Positions 16,686 to 25,989 of a DNA stretch of 64,000 bases are shown here, piece after piece. The stretch's first letter is position 1, and each line of letters starts with the position of its first letter. Where the stretch lies: assembly GCA_031277215.1 (NCBI GenBank), contig JAITMR010000042.1, positions 52,781 through 116,780 on the forward strand. Reading direction: 5' to 3'. The notes under the pieces were generated by a model. The model was not told the origin of the DNA, searched no databases, and saw only the letters and a program-made list of their open reading frames with translations. Source of the DNA: Burkholderiales bacterium. GTDB taxonomy: Bacteria > Pseudomonadota > Gammaproteobacteria > Burkholderiales > Casimicrobiaceae. Both the position numbers and the translations under genes were made by a program.

Positions 16686-19490
16686 ATGAAAATGCAATGG
16701 GGTGTGGCGATCTGTGCCTTGTGGTTGACGTCGTGCGCAAGCTCCGGCCAGTTGTTGAAAGAAGAAATGCAGGAGGGCGAGGCAACTCGCGGGGGCGCTG
16801 AAACGTCAACGGTTGTTCAAAATCAGGGAGAGGGTTCCGGCGGCGACAATAACGCGGCGAAGAAGCCCGAGGCCAAGCCTTCCGGCAAAGAGCCGCCGTT
16901 TGACAAGGTGATTGAAGGCGCAACAACGCTCGACGGTTTTCTGAAGCTTTATCAGAAAGAGGACAAGGTGTGGGTCGAGTTGATGCCGGAAGATTTTGAT
17001 CGTTTGTTTTATCTCAAAACAAACCTTGATCGCGGTATCGGAGAAAAACGTTTCTTCGGCGGCATGATGACGTATCCGGCAGGTGTGCAAGGCGTTGTGC
17101 AATTTCGCAAAGTCGGGCGCATGGTGCAAATGATCGAAAAGAACACGGTGTACACCGCAACGCCGGGAACGCCTGAGGCACGGGCAGTCGCACGTTCGTT
17201 CTCTGACAGCTTGCTGGCCAGCGCACCGTTCGCGTCGCAGGCGCATCCTGAGCGTGGTTCGATACTGGTTGAGGCGAACGCATTGTTCGTCAACGATATG
17301 CCCGCTGCGGCGCATGCGCTCGAACAAAGCTATCGACAAAGCTACGCATTTGATGCGCGTCACTCACATCTTGCTGATGTGAAAGCGTCTGATGAATTGT
17401 TGACCTTTGATGTCAACGCGCATTACAGGCTGTCTCGAATCGCAATGCCGCCGATGGGGCATCCTGCTCCGGAACGGGCGCTGCCGTTGCCGGGAAGCGC
17501 CCCAACGTTGCCTTCGGTGCTACCGGATGTTCGCAGTCTTTTTCTCGGATTCCATTATTCATTGGCGCCACTACCGGAAGAGCCGATGAGGTCGCGGCTG
17601 GCGGATGAACGGGTAGGTTTTTTTCTGACGGAGAAGTTGGATTTTACGGATAACGATGAACGATTACCGATTGTTCGTGTGATTCACCGCTGGCGGTTTG
17701 AGAAGAAAAATCCCGATGCGGCGCTTTCCGAGCCGGTCACGCCTGTCACATATTGGCTGGATCGAACGATTCCGCAGCGTTACCGTGAACCGATTCGTGA
17801 AGGTGTGCTGGAATGGAATAAGGCATTTGAGCGTATCGGTTTCAAAGACGCTATCCGCGTTGAAATTGAACCGGATGACGTGGCGTTTTCGACAAGTGAT
17901 TTGCGAAAGCCGTCGATCCGTTGGTTGACAACAGCGAAAACGGCATTTGGCGGTATTGGCCCTTCCGTCGTCGATCCGCGCACCGGTGAAATTCTTGATG
18001 CCGATATTGGAATCGACGCCAGTCAGGTACGTGCCGTGGCATCCATCTTCAGCGAGGCGATTGATGGTGCTCAGGAAAATGAGGGGGTCGCTGGAACGAT
18101 TCTTGGGAAAGCAGGCGAGAAGCCATCGGAACATGCATGCATGGCTGGCGCGGCAGCGATGCAAGAAGCGCAGTTCGGGATGTCGTTGTTGGCATTGCGC
18201 GGTGATGTTGTGCCAGAAGATGAGGCAACGCAGCGTTTTGTTTTCGATTATCTGAAGAATATAACGATGCACGAAGTGGGGCACACACTTGGGTTGCGCC
18301 ACAATTTTCTTGCGTCAACGGCCTACAGTGAAAGCCAATTGGCCGACAAGGTGTTTACGGAAAAACATGGACTTGGCGGTTCGGTGATGGAGTATCTGCC
18401 GTGGAATCTGGCGCTGTCTGGCCAGCCGCAAGGGTCTTATCAAATGACGACGCTCGGACCTTACGACTATTGGGCAATCGAGTACGGCTACAGCGTATGG
18501 ACGGAAAGCGAAGAAGATGCGGCGCTGGCGCGGATAGCGCAACGCGGGATCGACGATCCAAAGTTGGCTTACGCTACCGACGAAGACGCTGCGCTGTCTG
18601 CGCTCGATCCCGAGGCGAACACCAACGATCTGGGAAGCGATCCGCTGGCGTATGCACAAAAACGGATAATGCTTTCTAAAGAATTGTGGACACGCAGCGA
18701 GGAGATGACGTTGCCCGAAGGGACGCGCTACGCTTTGTTGCGACGCAACTTCACTCGCGGGATGAGAGGAGCAGAACAAGCGGTAACGTTTGCGTCGCGC
18801 TATGTTGGTGGCGCTCATCTGCGGGTGGCGCGTGCCGGTGATGCTGTCGATCCGTTGATGCCGGTGACTGCGGCGCGGCAGCGCCAAGCGTTACAGTTCT
18901 TGGCGCAAGAGGTGTTGTCGGCGGGAAGTATCGCTTTCTCGCCGGTTTTTCTGCGTCATTTGGCGGCAAGCGCTTTCGACAGACAGAACGCGAAAACGTT
19001 GGGTGCGCCTGCGGTGACGACGGATGTGGCCGTCGATCAAATGGTTTTGTCGTTACACAAGAAAGCGCTTGTCCCGCTGATGAGCGAACGAACCGCCCAA
19101 CGAATGCTGAACAATGTGGCAAAGAGCGCGGCAGGCGATGATGTGCTGACGCTCGGAGAACTGCACACGACGCTACGAAAAGCCATTTGGAGCGAGTTGA
19201 AAAACGGTGGCGACATTTCGTTGGTGCGTCGCAATTTGCAACGTGAGCACGCCCGCCAAATGGCTGCGTCTTTGTTAATGGTGTCGCCCACATACCCGGC
19301 AGATGCCCGTGCGTTGCTGCGTATGGAAGCGGAGCAACTCAAAACGGACATCGGAAAGCGGCAGGCTCAAGAGCGAACGCAAACGCGGAAAAAAGGGAAA
19401 GCGACGCCGGAGGCCATCGCGCATTTGGAAGAAATGCGGGTGCTGTTAACGCAAGCGCTACAAGCGCCGATGGTGCGAACAACACCTTGA
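16686..19490 (+). CDS. Zinc metalloprotease lipoprotein (DUF5118/DUF5117/met-zincin type)
   Basis: The product of about 934 residues is probably anchored in the envelope: a short signal ends in the lipobox LTSC (ALWLTSCASS), after which the chain is Gln/Glu/Gly-rich. The middle holds the DUF5117-type region (RLFYLKTNLDRGIGEKRFFGG, later GFHYSLAPLPEEP). The zinc site HEVGHTLGLRHNF lies near residue 529, followed by a met-turn candidate VMEYLP. This is the layout of bacterial met-zincins with DUF4953. ATG 16686 follows GGAAGGA; a GTG at 16641 overlapping the miaB stop is open but would place a charged stretch before the signal. The substrate is unknown. Confidence 0.85.
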   Translation: MKMQWGVAICALWLTSCASSGQLLKEEMQEGEATRGGAETSTVVQNQGEGSGGDNNAAKKPEAKPSGKEPPFDKVIEGATTLDGFLKLYQKEDKVWVELMPEDFDRLFYLKTNLDRGIGEKRFFGGMMTYPAGVQGVVQFRKVGRMVQMIEKNTVYTATPGTPEARAVARSFSDSLLASAPFASQAHPERGSILVEANALFVNDMPAAAHALEQSYRQSYAFDARHSHLADVKASDELLTFDVNAHYRLSRIAMPPMGHPAPERALPLPGSAPTLPSVLPDVRSLFLGFHYSLAPLPEEPMRSRLADERVGFFLTEKLDFTDNDERLPIVRVIHRWRFEKKNPDAALSEPVTPVTYWLDRTIPQRYREPIREGVLEWNKAFERIGFKDAIRVEIEPDDVAFSTSDLRKPSIRWLTTAKTAFGGIGPSVVDPRTGEILDADIGIDASQVRAVASIFSEAIDGAQENEGVAGTILGKAGEKPSEHACMAGAAAMQEAQFGMSLLALRGDVVPEDEATQRFVFDYLKNITMHEVGHTLGLRHNFLASTAYSESQLADKVFTEKHGLGGSVMEYLPWNLALSGQPQGSYQMTTLGPYDYWAIEYGYSVWTESEEDAALARIAQRGIDDPKLAYATDEDAALSALDPEANTNDLGSDPLAYAQKRIMLSKELWTRSEEMTLPEGTRYALLRRNFTRGMRGAEQAVTFASRYVGGAHLRVARAGDAVDPLMPVTAARQRQALQFLAQEVLSAGSIAFSPVFLRHLAASAFDRQNAKTLGAPAVTTDVAVDQMVLSLHKKALVPLMSERTAQRMLNNVAKSAAGDDVLTLGELHTTLRKAIWSELKNGGDISLVRRNLQREHARQMAASLLMVSPTYPADARALLRMEAEQLKTDIGKRQAQERTQTRKKGKATPEAIAHLEEMRVLLTQALQAPMVRTTP

Positions 19491-19516
19491 ACAACCGCAT
19501 CGTGATAAGGAAAATC

Positions 19517-20530
19517 ATGAGCAAGAAAAGAGAAACATCTGCTGTAGAACTTTGCCTCGAATTGCCGGCGACAGAAAAAAGGCTGCAATACTTGTGCGGG
19601 CCGATGGAGTCGCATCTTCGTGAAATCGAGACGGCACTTCGGGTTACGCTTCAACACCGTCACGGGGCGTTTCGTATTCGCGGCGCGGAGGGCGATGTTG
19701 AACAAGCGGCGGCGGTTTTGCAGGCGTTATATGCACAAGCTAAAAACTCGTTGAGTCTGGAAGAGGTACAGTTAGCGTTGGTGGAAATAGCGACGGAAGC
19801 AGAAGCAAGCAACGCGAAAGCATTGCCGGCAGGGGCAGTAACGCATTTGCACACGCGCAAGACGACGTTGAAAGCACGCACACAAAACCAGCAGGCGTAT
19901 CTTGATGCCATTGCGACGCATGATGTTACTTTTGGCATTGGCCCTGCGGGTACCGGGAAAACGTATTTGGCGGTAGCGATGGCGGTGGATGCGCTCGAAC
20001 GCGACGCGGTACAGCGTATCGTGCTGGTGCGACCGGCGGTAGAGGCGGGCGAGCGACTGGGATTCTTGCCTGGCGATTTGGCGCAAAAAGTCGATCCGTA
20101 TTTGAGGCCGTTGTACGATGCGCTTTACGATTTGCTCGGCTTTGATAAAACGCTACGTTTGCTTGAACGGCAAACGATAGAGATTGCGCCGTTGGCGTAC
20201 ATGCGTGGACGCACCTTGAACGGCGCGTTCATCATTCTCGATGAAGCGCAGAATACGACGCCGGAGCAGATGAAAATGTTTCTGACGCGCGTCGGGTTTG
20301 GCGCAAAAGTAGTGGTGACGGGCGATATTACGCAAATTGATTTACCGGGGAGTCAACGTTCGGGGTTGATTGAAGCCGAAATGATTTTGCGCAAGGTTTC
20401 CGGTATCACGTTTTCTTATTTTACCAGTGTTGATGTGGTGCGCCATCCCGTCGTGCAACGAATCGTCAACGCCTATGCAAAGCATGAGCAGGGCGACACA
20501 GAAAAGCGCCGCCGAACGCGCCGCGTATAA
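19517..20530 (+). CDS. phoH: PhoH-family ATPase
   Basis: The 337-residue PhoH-like protein has Walker A GPAGTGKTYLAVAMA (about 142-150) and Walker B region FIILDEAQNTTPEQMKMFLTR. The N-terminal about 100 residues form the KH-like region seen in YbeZ proteins. YbeZ partners YbeY in rRNA processing and ribosome quality control, and ybeY follows 17 bases later here, which supports that role. ATG 19517 follows AAGGA; the frame is open to 19487, overlapping the protease stop. Confidence 0.93.
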   Translation: MSKKRETSAVELCLELPATEKRLQYLCGPMESHLREIETALRVTLQHRHGAFRIRGAEGDVEQAAAVLQALYAQAKNSLSLEEVQLALVEIATEAEASNAKALPAGAVTHLHTRKTTLKARTQNQQAYLDAIATHDVTFGIGPAGTGKTYLAVAMAVDALERDAVQRIVLVRPAVEAGERLGFLPGDLAQKVDPYLRPLYDALYDLLGFDKTLRLLERQTIEIAPLAYMRGRTLNGAFIILDEAQNTTPEQMKMFLTRVGFGAKVVVTGDITQIDLPGSQRSGLIEAEMILRKVSGITFSYFTSVDVVRHPVVQRIVNAYAKHEQGDTEKRRRTRRV

Positions 20531-20547
20531 ACGAAAACACTGCGCCA

Positions 20548-21018
20548 ATGAAATCGTCTGCGAAAAACAAGATGCCGCTATTGAGGTTGTTTGTTCAACA
20601 GGCGTCCAAACACGCCATTCCGATACGCGCAACGTTGCGGCGATGGACGCGGGCAGCGCTGGAGGGCAATGTAGAGGTGACATTGCGTTTTGTCGATATG
20701 CGGGAAGGACGTTTGTTGAATCGCGATTTTCGTGGCAAAGATGCTGCGACCAACGTCTTGACGTTTTCTTATGGACGAAACGACTGGGGATATACTGGCG
20801 ATATCGTGCTGTGCATGCCTGTTTTGTTGCGCGAAGCCAAGGAGCAGCGTAAGCCTTGGCGTGCCCACTGTGCGCATTTGGTGGTGCATGGTTTGTTGCA
20901 TTTACAGGGATATGACCACGAAAATGACTGCGAAGCACGAAAAATGGAAGCCCGTGAGACTGCAATTCTCGCTCATTTAGGGTATCCTGATCCTTATTCC
21001 GACACTTTCCGGGATTGA
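20548..21018 (+). CDS. ybeY: Endoribonuclease YbeY
   Basis: The 156-residue metal-dependent RNase is needed for 16S rRNA 3'-end maturation. The metal-binding signature HGLLHLQGYDH is at about 113-123, and the conserved NRDFRGKDAATNVLTF precedes it. Length and order (phoH-ybeY-corC-lnt) are standard. Its stop is four bases from a possible TTG start of corC. Confidence 0.95.
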   Translation: MKSSAKNKMPLLRLFVQQASKHAIPIRATLRRWTRAALEGNVEVTLRFVDMREGRLLNRDFRGKDAATNVLTFSYGRNDWGYTGDIVLCMPVLLREAKEQRKPWRAHCAHLVVHGLLHLQGYDHENDCEARKMEARETAILAHLGYPDPYSDTFRD

Positions 21019-21032
21019 CCCCGGCTTTTTCC

Positions 21033-21932
21033 ATGGACCCAGAGCCCAAACGCAGTTCGCCTCCTACCCGCAAGCCAACTCTGAAGGAACGCATTTCAGC
21101 GTTTCTCTTCCATGAACCCGAAAACCGCCAGGAATTGCAAGAGGATTTGCAAGAGCTGTTGCGCGGCGCGTTTGATCGTAAACTGCTCGATGCCGACGCA
21201 TTGTCGATGATCGAGGGTGTTCTTGATGTTTCTGAGCGTTCCGTGCGCGACATCATGATTCCACGCGCACAAATGGATTGTCTCGATATTGCGGATGCCC
21301 CTCAATCATTCATCCCGTTTGTAATTGAAACGCGGCATTCGCGCTTTCCGGTCATCGGTGAGAGCAAAGACGACGTAATAGGTATTTTGCTTGCAAAAGA
21401 ATTGCTCAATTATTACGCCAATCCCGAAACATTCGATTTGCGCGATACGCTGCGCCCCGTGGTGTTTGTTCCGGAAAGCAAGCCGCTCAACGTATTGCTA
21501 CGCGAATTCCGCGCCAATCGCAATCATATCGCCATCGTTGTCGATGAATATGGCGGGGTATCGGGGCTGGTGACGATTGAAGACGTGCTCGAACAAATTG
21601 TCGGAGACATTGAAGACGAGTATGATTTTGATGATGCCGAAACCAACATCATTGCACAAGAAGACGGCAGCTACCGCGTTAAGGCGCATACCGAAATCGC
21701 CGACTTCAATGAACAGTTTGGAACGACATTTTCCGACGAAGAAGTCGATACCGTTGGCGGCCTTGTACTGCATGCGTTGGGGCGCTTTCCGAAACGCGGC
21801 GAGGCTATAACACTTGACGGTCTGCGTTTTCGAGTAACGCGCGTTGACAGCCGCAGGCTGCATACGTTGCAAGTGAGCAAAGTCGGCGTTGAAAAACAAA
21901 TGAACCGCAAAGAACGCATAGAAAAAGCATAG
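21033..21932 (+). CDS. corC: CorC/HlyC-family transporter-associated CBS protein
   Basis: The 299-residue cytoplasmic protein has two CBS domains (SVRDIMIPRAQMDCLDI, and NHIAIVVDEYGGVSGLVTIEDVLEQIVGDIEDEYD) and a C-terminal CorC/HlyC transporter-associated domain (EVDTVGGLVLHALGRFPKRGE). E. coli CorC is linked to magnesium and cobalt efflux; in this gene order it is often called YbeX and is thought to act with the PhoH-YbeY ribosome group. ATG 21033 gives the family length; a TTG at 21015 is open too. Confidence 0.92.
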   Translation: MDPEPKRSSPPTRKPTLKERISAFLFHEPENRQELQEDLQELLRGAFDRKLLDADALSMIEGVLDVSERSVRDIMIPRAQMDCLDIADAPQSFIPFVIETRHSRFPVIGESKDDVIGILLAKELLNYYANPETFDLRDTLRPVVFVPESKPLNVLLREFRANRNHIAIVVDEYGGVSGLVTIEDVLEQIVGDIEDEYDFDDAETNIIAQEDGSYRVKAHTEIADFNEQFGTTFSDEEVDTVGGLVLHALGRFPKRGEAITLDGLRFRVTRVDSRRLHTLQVSKVGVEKQMNRKERIEKA

Positions 21933-21965
21933 GCAGGGATGAGGCGCAGCACAATCCCAGCGTTT

Positions 21966-22110
21966 TGGTTTCATGCGAAGGTGCGAAACCACGAAGATGT
22001 AAAAACCCCCTTTCCAAAGGAGGGCGCCGCCGAAGAGCCTGCCCCCGAAATGTTTTTTATCGGGGGCGGACGGGGGTTTGAGGAGCGCGGACGTCCCGTC
22101 CGCAAAAAAC
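21966..22110. repeat. Mosaic of repeat phrases and hairpins after corC
   Basis: Contains TTTCATGCGAAGGTGCGAAACC (about 21969-21990, a variant of TTCACGCGAAGGCGC), a GAAGAGCCTGCCCCCGAA phrase, the hairpin CCCCCGA/TCGGGGG (about 22043-22068, with a T-run in its loop), and GCGGACGTCCCGTCCGC (about 22087-22103), itself a perfect palindrome-like stem. No gene. Confidence 0.6.
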
Positions 22111-22217
22111 AGCCCCTTTCCCGCTTGCAGAGAGGCGGAAAGGCTGCTGAAAATTCTCTTTCACATCTGATGCCCGTTTTTGCAGTTCGCTTTGCTCACC
22201 AGCAACCTATGGTACTT

Positions 22218-22244
22218 TCCTTTCGTTCTTTGCGGTTAAAATAG
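22218..22244 (+). repeat. CTTTCGTTCTTTGCGGTTAAAA repeat
   Basis: One of four copies of the CTTTGCGTTCTTTGCGGTTAA phrase in the window (others at 24981-25012, 27529-27557 inverted, and 40675-40702). It lies 26 bases upstream of lnt. Confidence 0.7.
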
Positions 22245-22269
22245 GCAATCACAATTCAGACACTTTCCG

Positions 22270-23832
22270 GTGAGAGTTCTCTTGTCTCAACTGCTTCGTT
22301 ATCGCCACAACTTCTTTGCGTTGCTGCTTGGCGCGTTGATGGTTCCTGCTTTTCTTCCTGCCGAAGTATTGCCCGGCGGATTCGCTTGGTTGTTGCCGCT
22401 TTTACCAATCACTTCGCTGGCCGGACTGATTGCGTTGTGGCAACGTCTTGACGCTCCCCGCGCCGCGTTCTCATTGGGGCTTGCTTACGGCCTCGGATTG
22501 TTCGGCGGCGGCATTCACTGGATTTACATCGCGCTGACCTCGTTCGGCGGTATGACGACATGGGTCGCCGTGTTGCTCATGACGCTGCTGATCGCTTACA
22601 TGGCATTTTATCCGGCATTGGTTGGCTATTTCGCCGTGCGGTTTTTCACTGGCGGCGCACGATTGCTGGCGATTCCGGCGTTATGGGGATTGTCCGAATT
22701 GTTGCGTGCGCATCTTTTTTCGGGACTGCCGTGGTTGTCGATGGGCTATACCCAAGCGTTGCCCAGCCCGTTGGCGGGCTATATTCCGGTCGGCGGCGTG
22801 TATTTTACGAGCGTCGTCTGTGTGGCGTTGGGCGCGGCGCTTGTGCAAATGGTGTGGGCGTGGTGTGCGCGTTCGCAAAAAAAATACCTCGGCGCGATGG
22901 CAGTGTTGTTGCTAATGATGATCGGCCAAATCTTGAACAACGTCGAATGGAGCGAACCGACGGGCGAACCGCTGCCGGTATCGCTGATTCAAGGCAACAT
23001 TCCACAAGACATCAAATTCAATCCTGAAGTTGTCGAAAAAACCTATGCACACTACCGCCACCTTGCAGAAATGAGTCGGGGGCGCTTGGTGATTTTGCCG
23101 GAGAGTGCGTTTCCCGATTTTGTCGATCAGGTGCCTGAGGAAGAAATCATCGCGTTCACCCAGTTGGGGATCGAACGGCAGGCTGATTTTCTTGTCGGTA
23201 TGTTTACGCGCCGCGTCAATATCAGTGGCCGCGATGAATATTTCAACAGCGTTCTCAGTCTGGGGCAATCGCCGCTAAACCTGTATCGCAAACGCCACCT
23301 TGTCCCGTTCGGCGAAAAAATTCCTTTTGAAAATATCGTCGCGCCGTTGATGAACGCGCTAATCGCCATTCCGCTGGCAGGACAGAGCGAAGGGAACGCC
23401 GATCAGTTGCCGTTTTCAGTAGCAGGCGGAAAAGTGGCCATCACGATTTGCTTCGAAGACGTCTTCGGCGCCGAACAAATCCGGAGTGCGCGGCAGGCGA
23501 CACTGCTGGCAAACTTCACCAACGATGCCTGGTACAACCGCTCCATGGCGGCCTGGCAACACCACCGAATCGCTACAATGCGTGCGCTTGAAACGGCTCG
23601 CCCGATGCTACGCGCCACCAACACCGGCATCACTGCTGTGATTGATCACCGTGGCCGCACGGTTGAACGCTTGCCCTGGTTTACGACCGGGGTTCTTGAA
23701 GCGGACATCGCTGGACGAAAAGGCGATACGCCGTACCTGCGCTGGGGCGACTGGTTCGGGTTTGGCGTGATGGTTTTGCTGATGGGTGTGGCGGTGTGGC
23801 GAAGGTCTGCGAAGGTCTGTAGTATTGCTTGA
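22270..23832 (+). CDS. lnt: Apolipoprotein N-acyltransferase
   Basis: The 520-residue inner-membrane enzyme adds the third acyl chain to lipoproteins. About six N-terminal helices precede a periplasmic nitrilase-like domain with the triad Glu in VILPESAFPDF (about 278), Lys in RKRHLVPFGEKIPFE (about 349) and Cys in ITICFEDVFG (about 394). The best start is GTG 22270, as no nearby ATG keeps the first helix. It is last in the phoH-ybeY-corC-lnt series, though a 337-base repeat-filled gap separates it from corC. Confidence 0.94.
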   Translation: MRVLLSQLLRYRHNFFALLLGALMVPAFLPAEVLPGGFAWLLPLLPITSLAGLIALWQRLDAPRAAFSLGLAYGLGLFGGGIHWIYIALTSFGGMTTWVAVLLMTLLIAYMAFYPALVGYFAVRFFTGGARLLAIPALWGLSELLRAHLFSGLPWLSMGYTQALPSPLAGYIPVGGVYFTSVVCVALGAALVQMVWAWCARSQKKYLGAMAVLLLMMIGQILNNVEWSEPTGEPLPVSLIQGNIPQDIKFNPEVVEKTYAHYRHLAEMSRGRLVILPESAFPDFVDQVPEEEIIAFTQLGIERQADFLVGMFTRRVNISGRDEYFNSVLSLGQSPLNLYRKRHLVPFGEKIPFENIVAPLMNALIAIPLAGQSEGNADQLPFSVAGGKVAITICFEDVFGAEQIRSARQATLLANFTNDAWYNRSMAAWQHHRIATMRALETARPMLRATNTGITAVIDHRGRTVERLPWFTTGVLEADIAGRKGDTPYLRWGDWFGFGVMVLLMGVAVWRRSAKVCSIA

Positions 23833-23941
23833 CAATACTAACCCGGATATTTCACCAAAAAGCAGTCGGCTCAGTATAAGCCTTGTGTAAAGTAAGTGTG
23901 TTAAATACGATTTTGCGAGGGCTGAGTTTTCTTTGCCGGAA

Positions 23942-24892
23942 TCATTGATCTGATTCAGGGGCGCCTTCTCGCCACGACTCCCAATGAGCGACGATATGAT
24001 TGACGACGCGCCCGCCGACTTTCTCCAGGTTGTCGATGCTGTCGGCCAGACCGTCGGTCGTGTGTTCCAGCGCCACGGCCAAATGTTGCACCGTCGTTTC
24101 GCCGGGAGGCGGCTGATCGAAGTTGGCGGCGACTCTAAGGCTCATCACCCGTTCCAGCCCGTGCAATTGCTGGATGACCTGGGCGATGGCAATGCCTTCC
24201 ATTTCGGAGATCACATAATCATCGGCGCCGTAGAGTTGGGCGATGGATTGCGCTTGCGCCGACAGTCCGGGGCCGTGAAAAAAGCAGTCGCTGGTAACGT
24301 GGGTTCCGGTGCTGACAGACGGTGCGCTACGCGCTTCCGCGTGGGGGTAACGCGAACAATAGGCTTCGACCGCGCCGGAGCGCTTGAGTGTCGTGTCGGC
24401 GGACAGTTTCATCGCTTGGGCGACGAGTACCGGATTGAGTTGAAGTGCAGAGGTTGTTTCAAAATTACGGCAAGGGAGAAACGGCATTTTTCCCGGCGCT
24501 CCTTCGTCCGGCGACCAACGATGCCCAAGATCGGCATCGACGAGCCAAGTTCCCCAGATCACCGAGCCGATGCTGGCTTTCGACGGCGGCGCACCGGCAG
24601 CGCCGGAAATCACGAAGTATGCTTCGGAAAAATCGAAACGGGGATCGAGCAGAATCGCCTGCATCGCTGCTGAGGAGCGCACTTTGCCGATGCCGAGCAC
24701 AGCGCCGCAAACGCCATCTTGGTTGCAATAAACCGGATGAGAAGCGCCGCGCACTGCAACAGGCGTGATGCCTTGCCAGTAACGCATTTGCCAATGGCGA
24801 AATTCGCTGGCACCCTGACCGTTTCCGTCGTCGAACTCAAACATCGTGGCGATAAATACTTTGATTTTGATCGGCGTTATCACCATCGACAT
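23942..24892 (-). CDS. NUP-family purine nucleoside permease/phosphorylase-like protein
   Basis: The 316-residue product resembles the NUP family (COG5042): KVFIATMFEFDD near the N-terminus, GIGKVRSSAAMQAILLDPRFD, YFVISGAAGAPP, and EMEGIAIAQVIQQL. The last parallels the catalytic/substrate loop of nucleoside phosphorylases. The family was named for a yeast nucleoside permease, but the fold is phosphorylase-like, so enzymatic action is as likely as transport. ATG 24892 follows AAAGGA. I see no obvious signal peptide. It is convergent with lnt. Confidence 0.8.
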   Translation of the reverse strand: MSMVITPIKIKVFIATMFEFDDGNGQGASEFRHWQMRYWQGITPVAVRGASHPVYCNQDGVCGAVLGIGKVRSSAAMQAILLDPRFDFSEAYFVISGAAGAPPSKASIGSVIWGTWLVDADLGHRWSPDEGAPGKMPFLPCRNFETTSALQLNPVLVAQAMKLSADTTLKRSGAVEAYCSRYPHAEARSAPSVSTGTHVTSDCFFHGPGLSAQAQSIAQLYGADDYVISEMEGIAIAQVIQQLHGLERVMSLRVAANFDQPPPGETTVQHLAVALEHTTDGLADSIDNLEKVGGRVVNHIVAHWESWREGAPESDQ

Positions 24893-24980
24893 TTGTGTTT
24901 CCTTTAGGTAAGCCTCCCTTAAGGGGAAGGGTGGGGATGGCTGAATGGCTTCGTTTCGCTCGCGGTGACGCCGTTTTTTT

Positions 24981-25012
24981 CTTTGCGCTTTATGCGTTCT
25001 TTGCGGTTAAAA
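24981..25012 (+). repeat. CTTTGCGCTTTATGCGTTCTTTGCGG repeat
   Basis: The longest copy of the phrase, with an additional CTTTATGCG step, followed by TTAAAAAG. It lies 33 bases beyond the rpoH stop, so its minus-strand RNA (rich in AAAGAACGCA) ends the rpoH transcript region. Confidence 0.7.
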
Positions 25013-25044
25013 AGCCGTTGAGACTTGCTGCGCTCACACGCAAT

Positions 25045-25902
25045 CTACGCCATCACTGCGCGCATTTTTTGCAAAGCGCGCGCTTCGATTTGGCGGATAC
25101 GTTCGGCGGAAACGCCGTATTCATCGGCCAGTTCTTGCAGCGTCATCGATGCTTCGTCTTCGTCCCGCAGCCAGCGAGCACGAACGATGGCGGCGCTGCG
25201 CTCGTCCAGTGACGCCAGTGCTTTTTGCAAGGTTTCACGGCGGTGACGTTCAGTTTGTTCAGCCTCGACGATGTGCGCCGGTTCGTCTTCCTTGTTCGTC
25301 AGGTAATACGCGGGCGAGGCATGATATTCTTCATCGCTTTCCGGCATCGGATCGAGCGATACTTCACCGCCCGCCAAGCGTGTTTCCATTTCAAACACTT
25401 CTTCCGGTTTGACGTTCAGCGTTCGCGCAATTTCATTCGTTTCTTTTTGCGTCAGCGCCGCAGCCCCTTTTTTCATACTGCGAAGATTGAAGAACAGTTT
25501 GCGTTGCGCTTTGGTGGTGACCATTTTCACGATTCGCCAATTGCGCAAAACATATTCGTGAATTTCGGCGCGAATCCAGTGTAGCGCAAACGACACCAGA
25601 CGCACGCCGCGTTCTGGGTCGAAACGGCGCACCGCTTTCATCAGCCCAATGTTGCCTTCCTGAATGAGATCGGCCTGTGGCAGCCCGTAGCCCAGGTATT
25701 GACGCGATACCGCCACCACCAGCCGCAGATGCGAAAGCACCATTTCGTGCGCCGCGTTGAGATCCTGTGCGTCGCGCCAGCGCTGCGCCAGCGATATTTC
25801 CTGCTCGGCGGTGAGCAGCGGAAAACGGTTAACCGCTTGGATGTAGTGATCCAGACTGCCCAATGATACCGGGGTCGGCAATACCAGCGATTGACTTGTC
25901 AT
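25045..25902 (-). CDS. rpoH: RNA polymerase sigma factor RpoH (sigma-32)
   Basis: The 285-residue heat-shock sigma factor has region 2 (DLIQEGNIGLMKAVRRFDPE, SFALHWIRAEIHEYVLRNW), the RpoH box KAQRKLFFNLR that separates it from RpoD and RpoS, and region 4 with the helix-turn-helix TLQELADEYGVSAERIRQIE. ATG 25902 has a textbook AGGAGG site; the open frame continues 51 bases upstream, but that is leader. A CIRCE operator lies 61 bases upstream. The expected targets grpE, dnaK and dnaJ are in this window and carry matching promoters. Confidence 0.97.
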   Translation of the reverse strand: MTSQSLVLPTPVSLGSLDHYIQAVNRFPLLTAEQEISLAQRWRDAQDLNAAHEMVLSHLRLVVAVSRQYLGYGLPQADLIQEGNIGLMKAVRRFDPERGVRLVSFALHWIRAEIHEYVLRNWRIVKMVTTKAQRKLFFNLRSMKKGAAALTQKETNEIARTLNVKPEEVFEMETRLAGGEVSLDPMPESDEEYHASPAYYLTNKEDEPAHIVEAEQTERHRRETLQKALASLDERSAAIVRARWLRDEDEASMTLQELADEYGVSAERIRQIEARALQKMRAVMA

Positions 25903-25959
25903 TTCTTCCTCCTTTGCTACCCTCTGTTGGTTCTTTTCGTTTGAACCTTTCAACTTACT

Positions 25960-25989
25960 ATTTTAGCACTCCCAAGGGGGGAGTGCTAA
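25960..25989 (-). promoter_or_regulatory. CIRCE operator (HrcA site) over the rpoH promoter
   Basis: TTAGCACTC (25963-25971), nine bases, GAGTGCTAA (25981-25989): a perfect 9-9-9 CIRCE element, the binding site of the heat-shock repressor HrcA. On the minus strand a -10 TAAAAT (25965-25960) and a -35 TTAGCA (25989-25984) with 18-base spacing overlap it, so HrcA bound here would block rpoH transcription. Confidence 0.92.

Noticed and set aside
25903-25953. A 17-residue N-terminal extension of RpoH (MKGSNEKNQQ...)
   Set aside because: The AGGAGG site and family starts point to ATG 25902; the extension is untranslated leader between CIRCE and rpoH.
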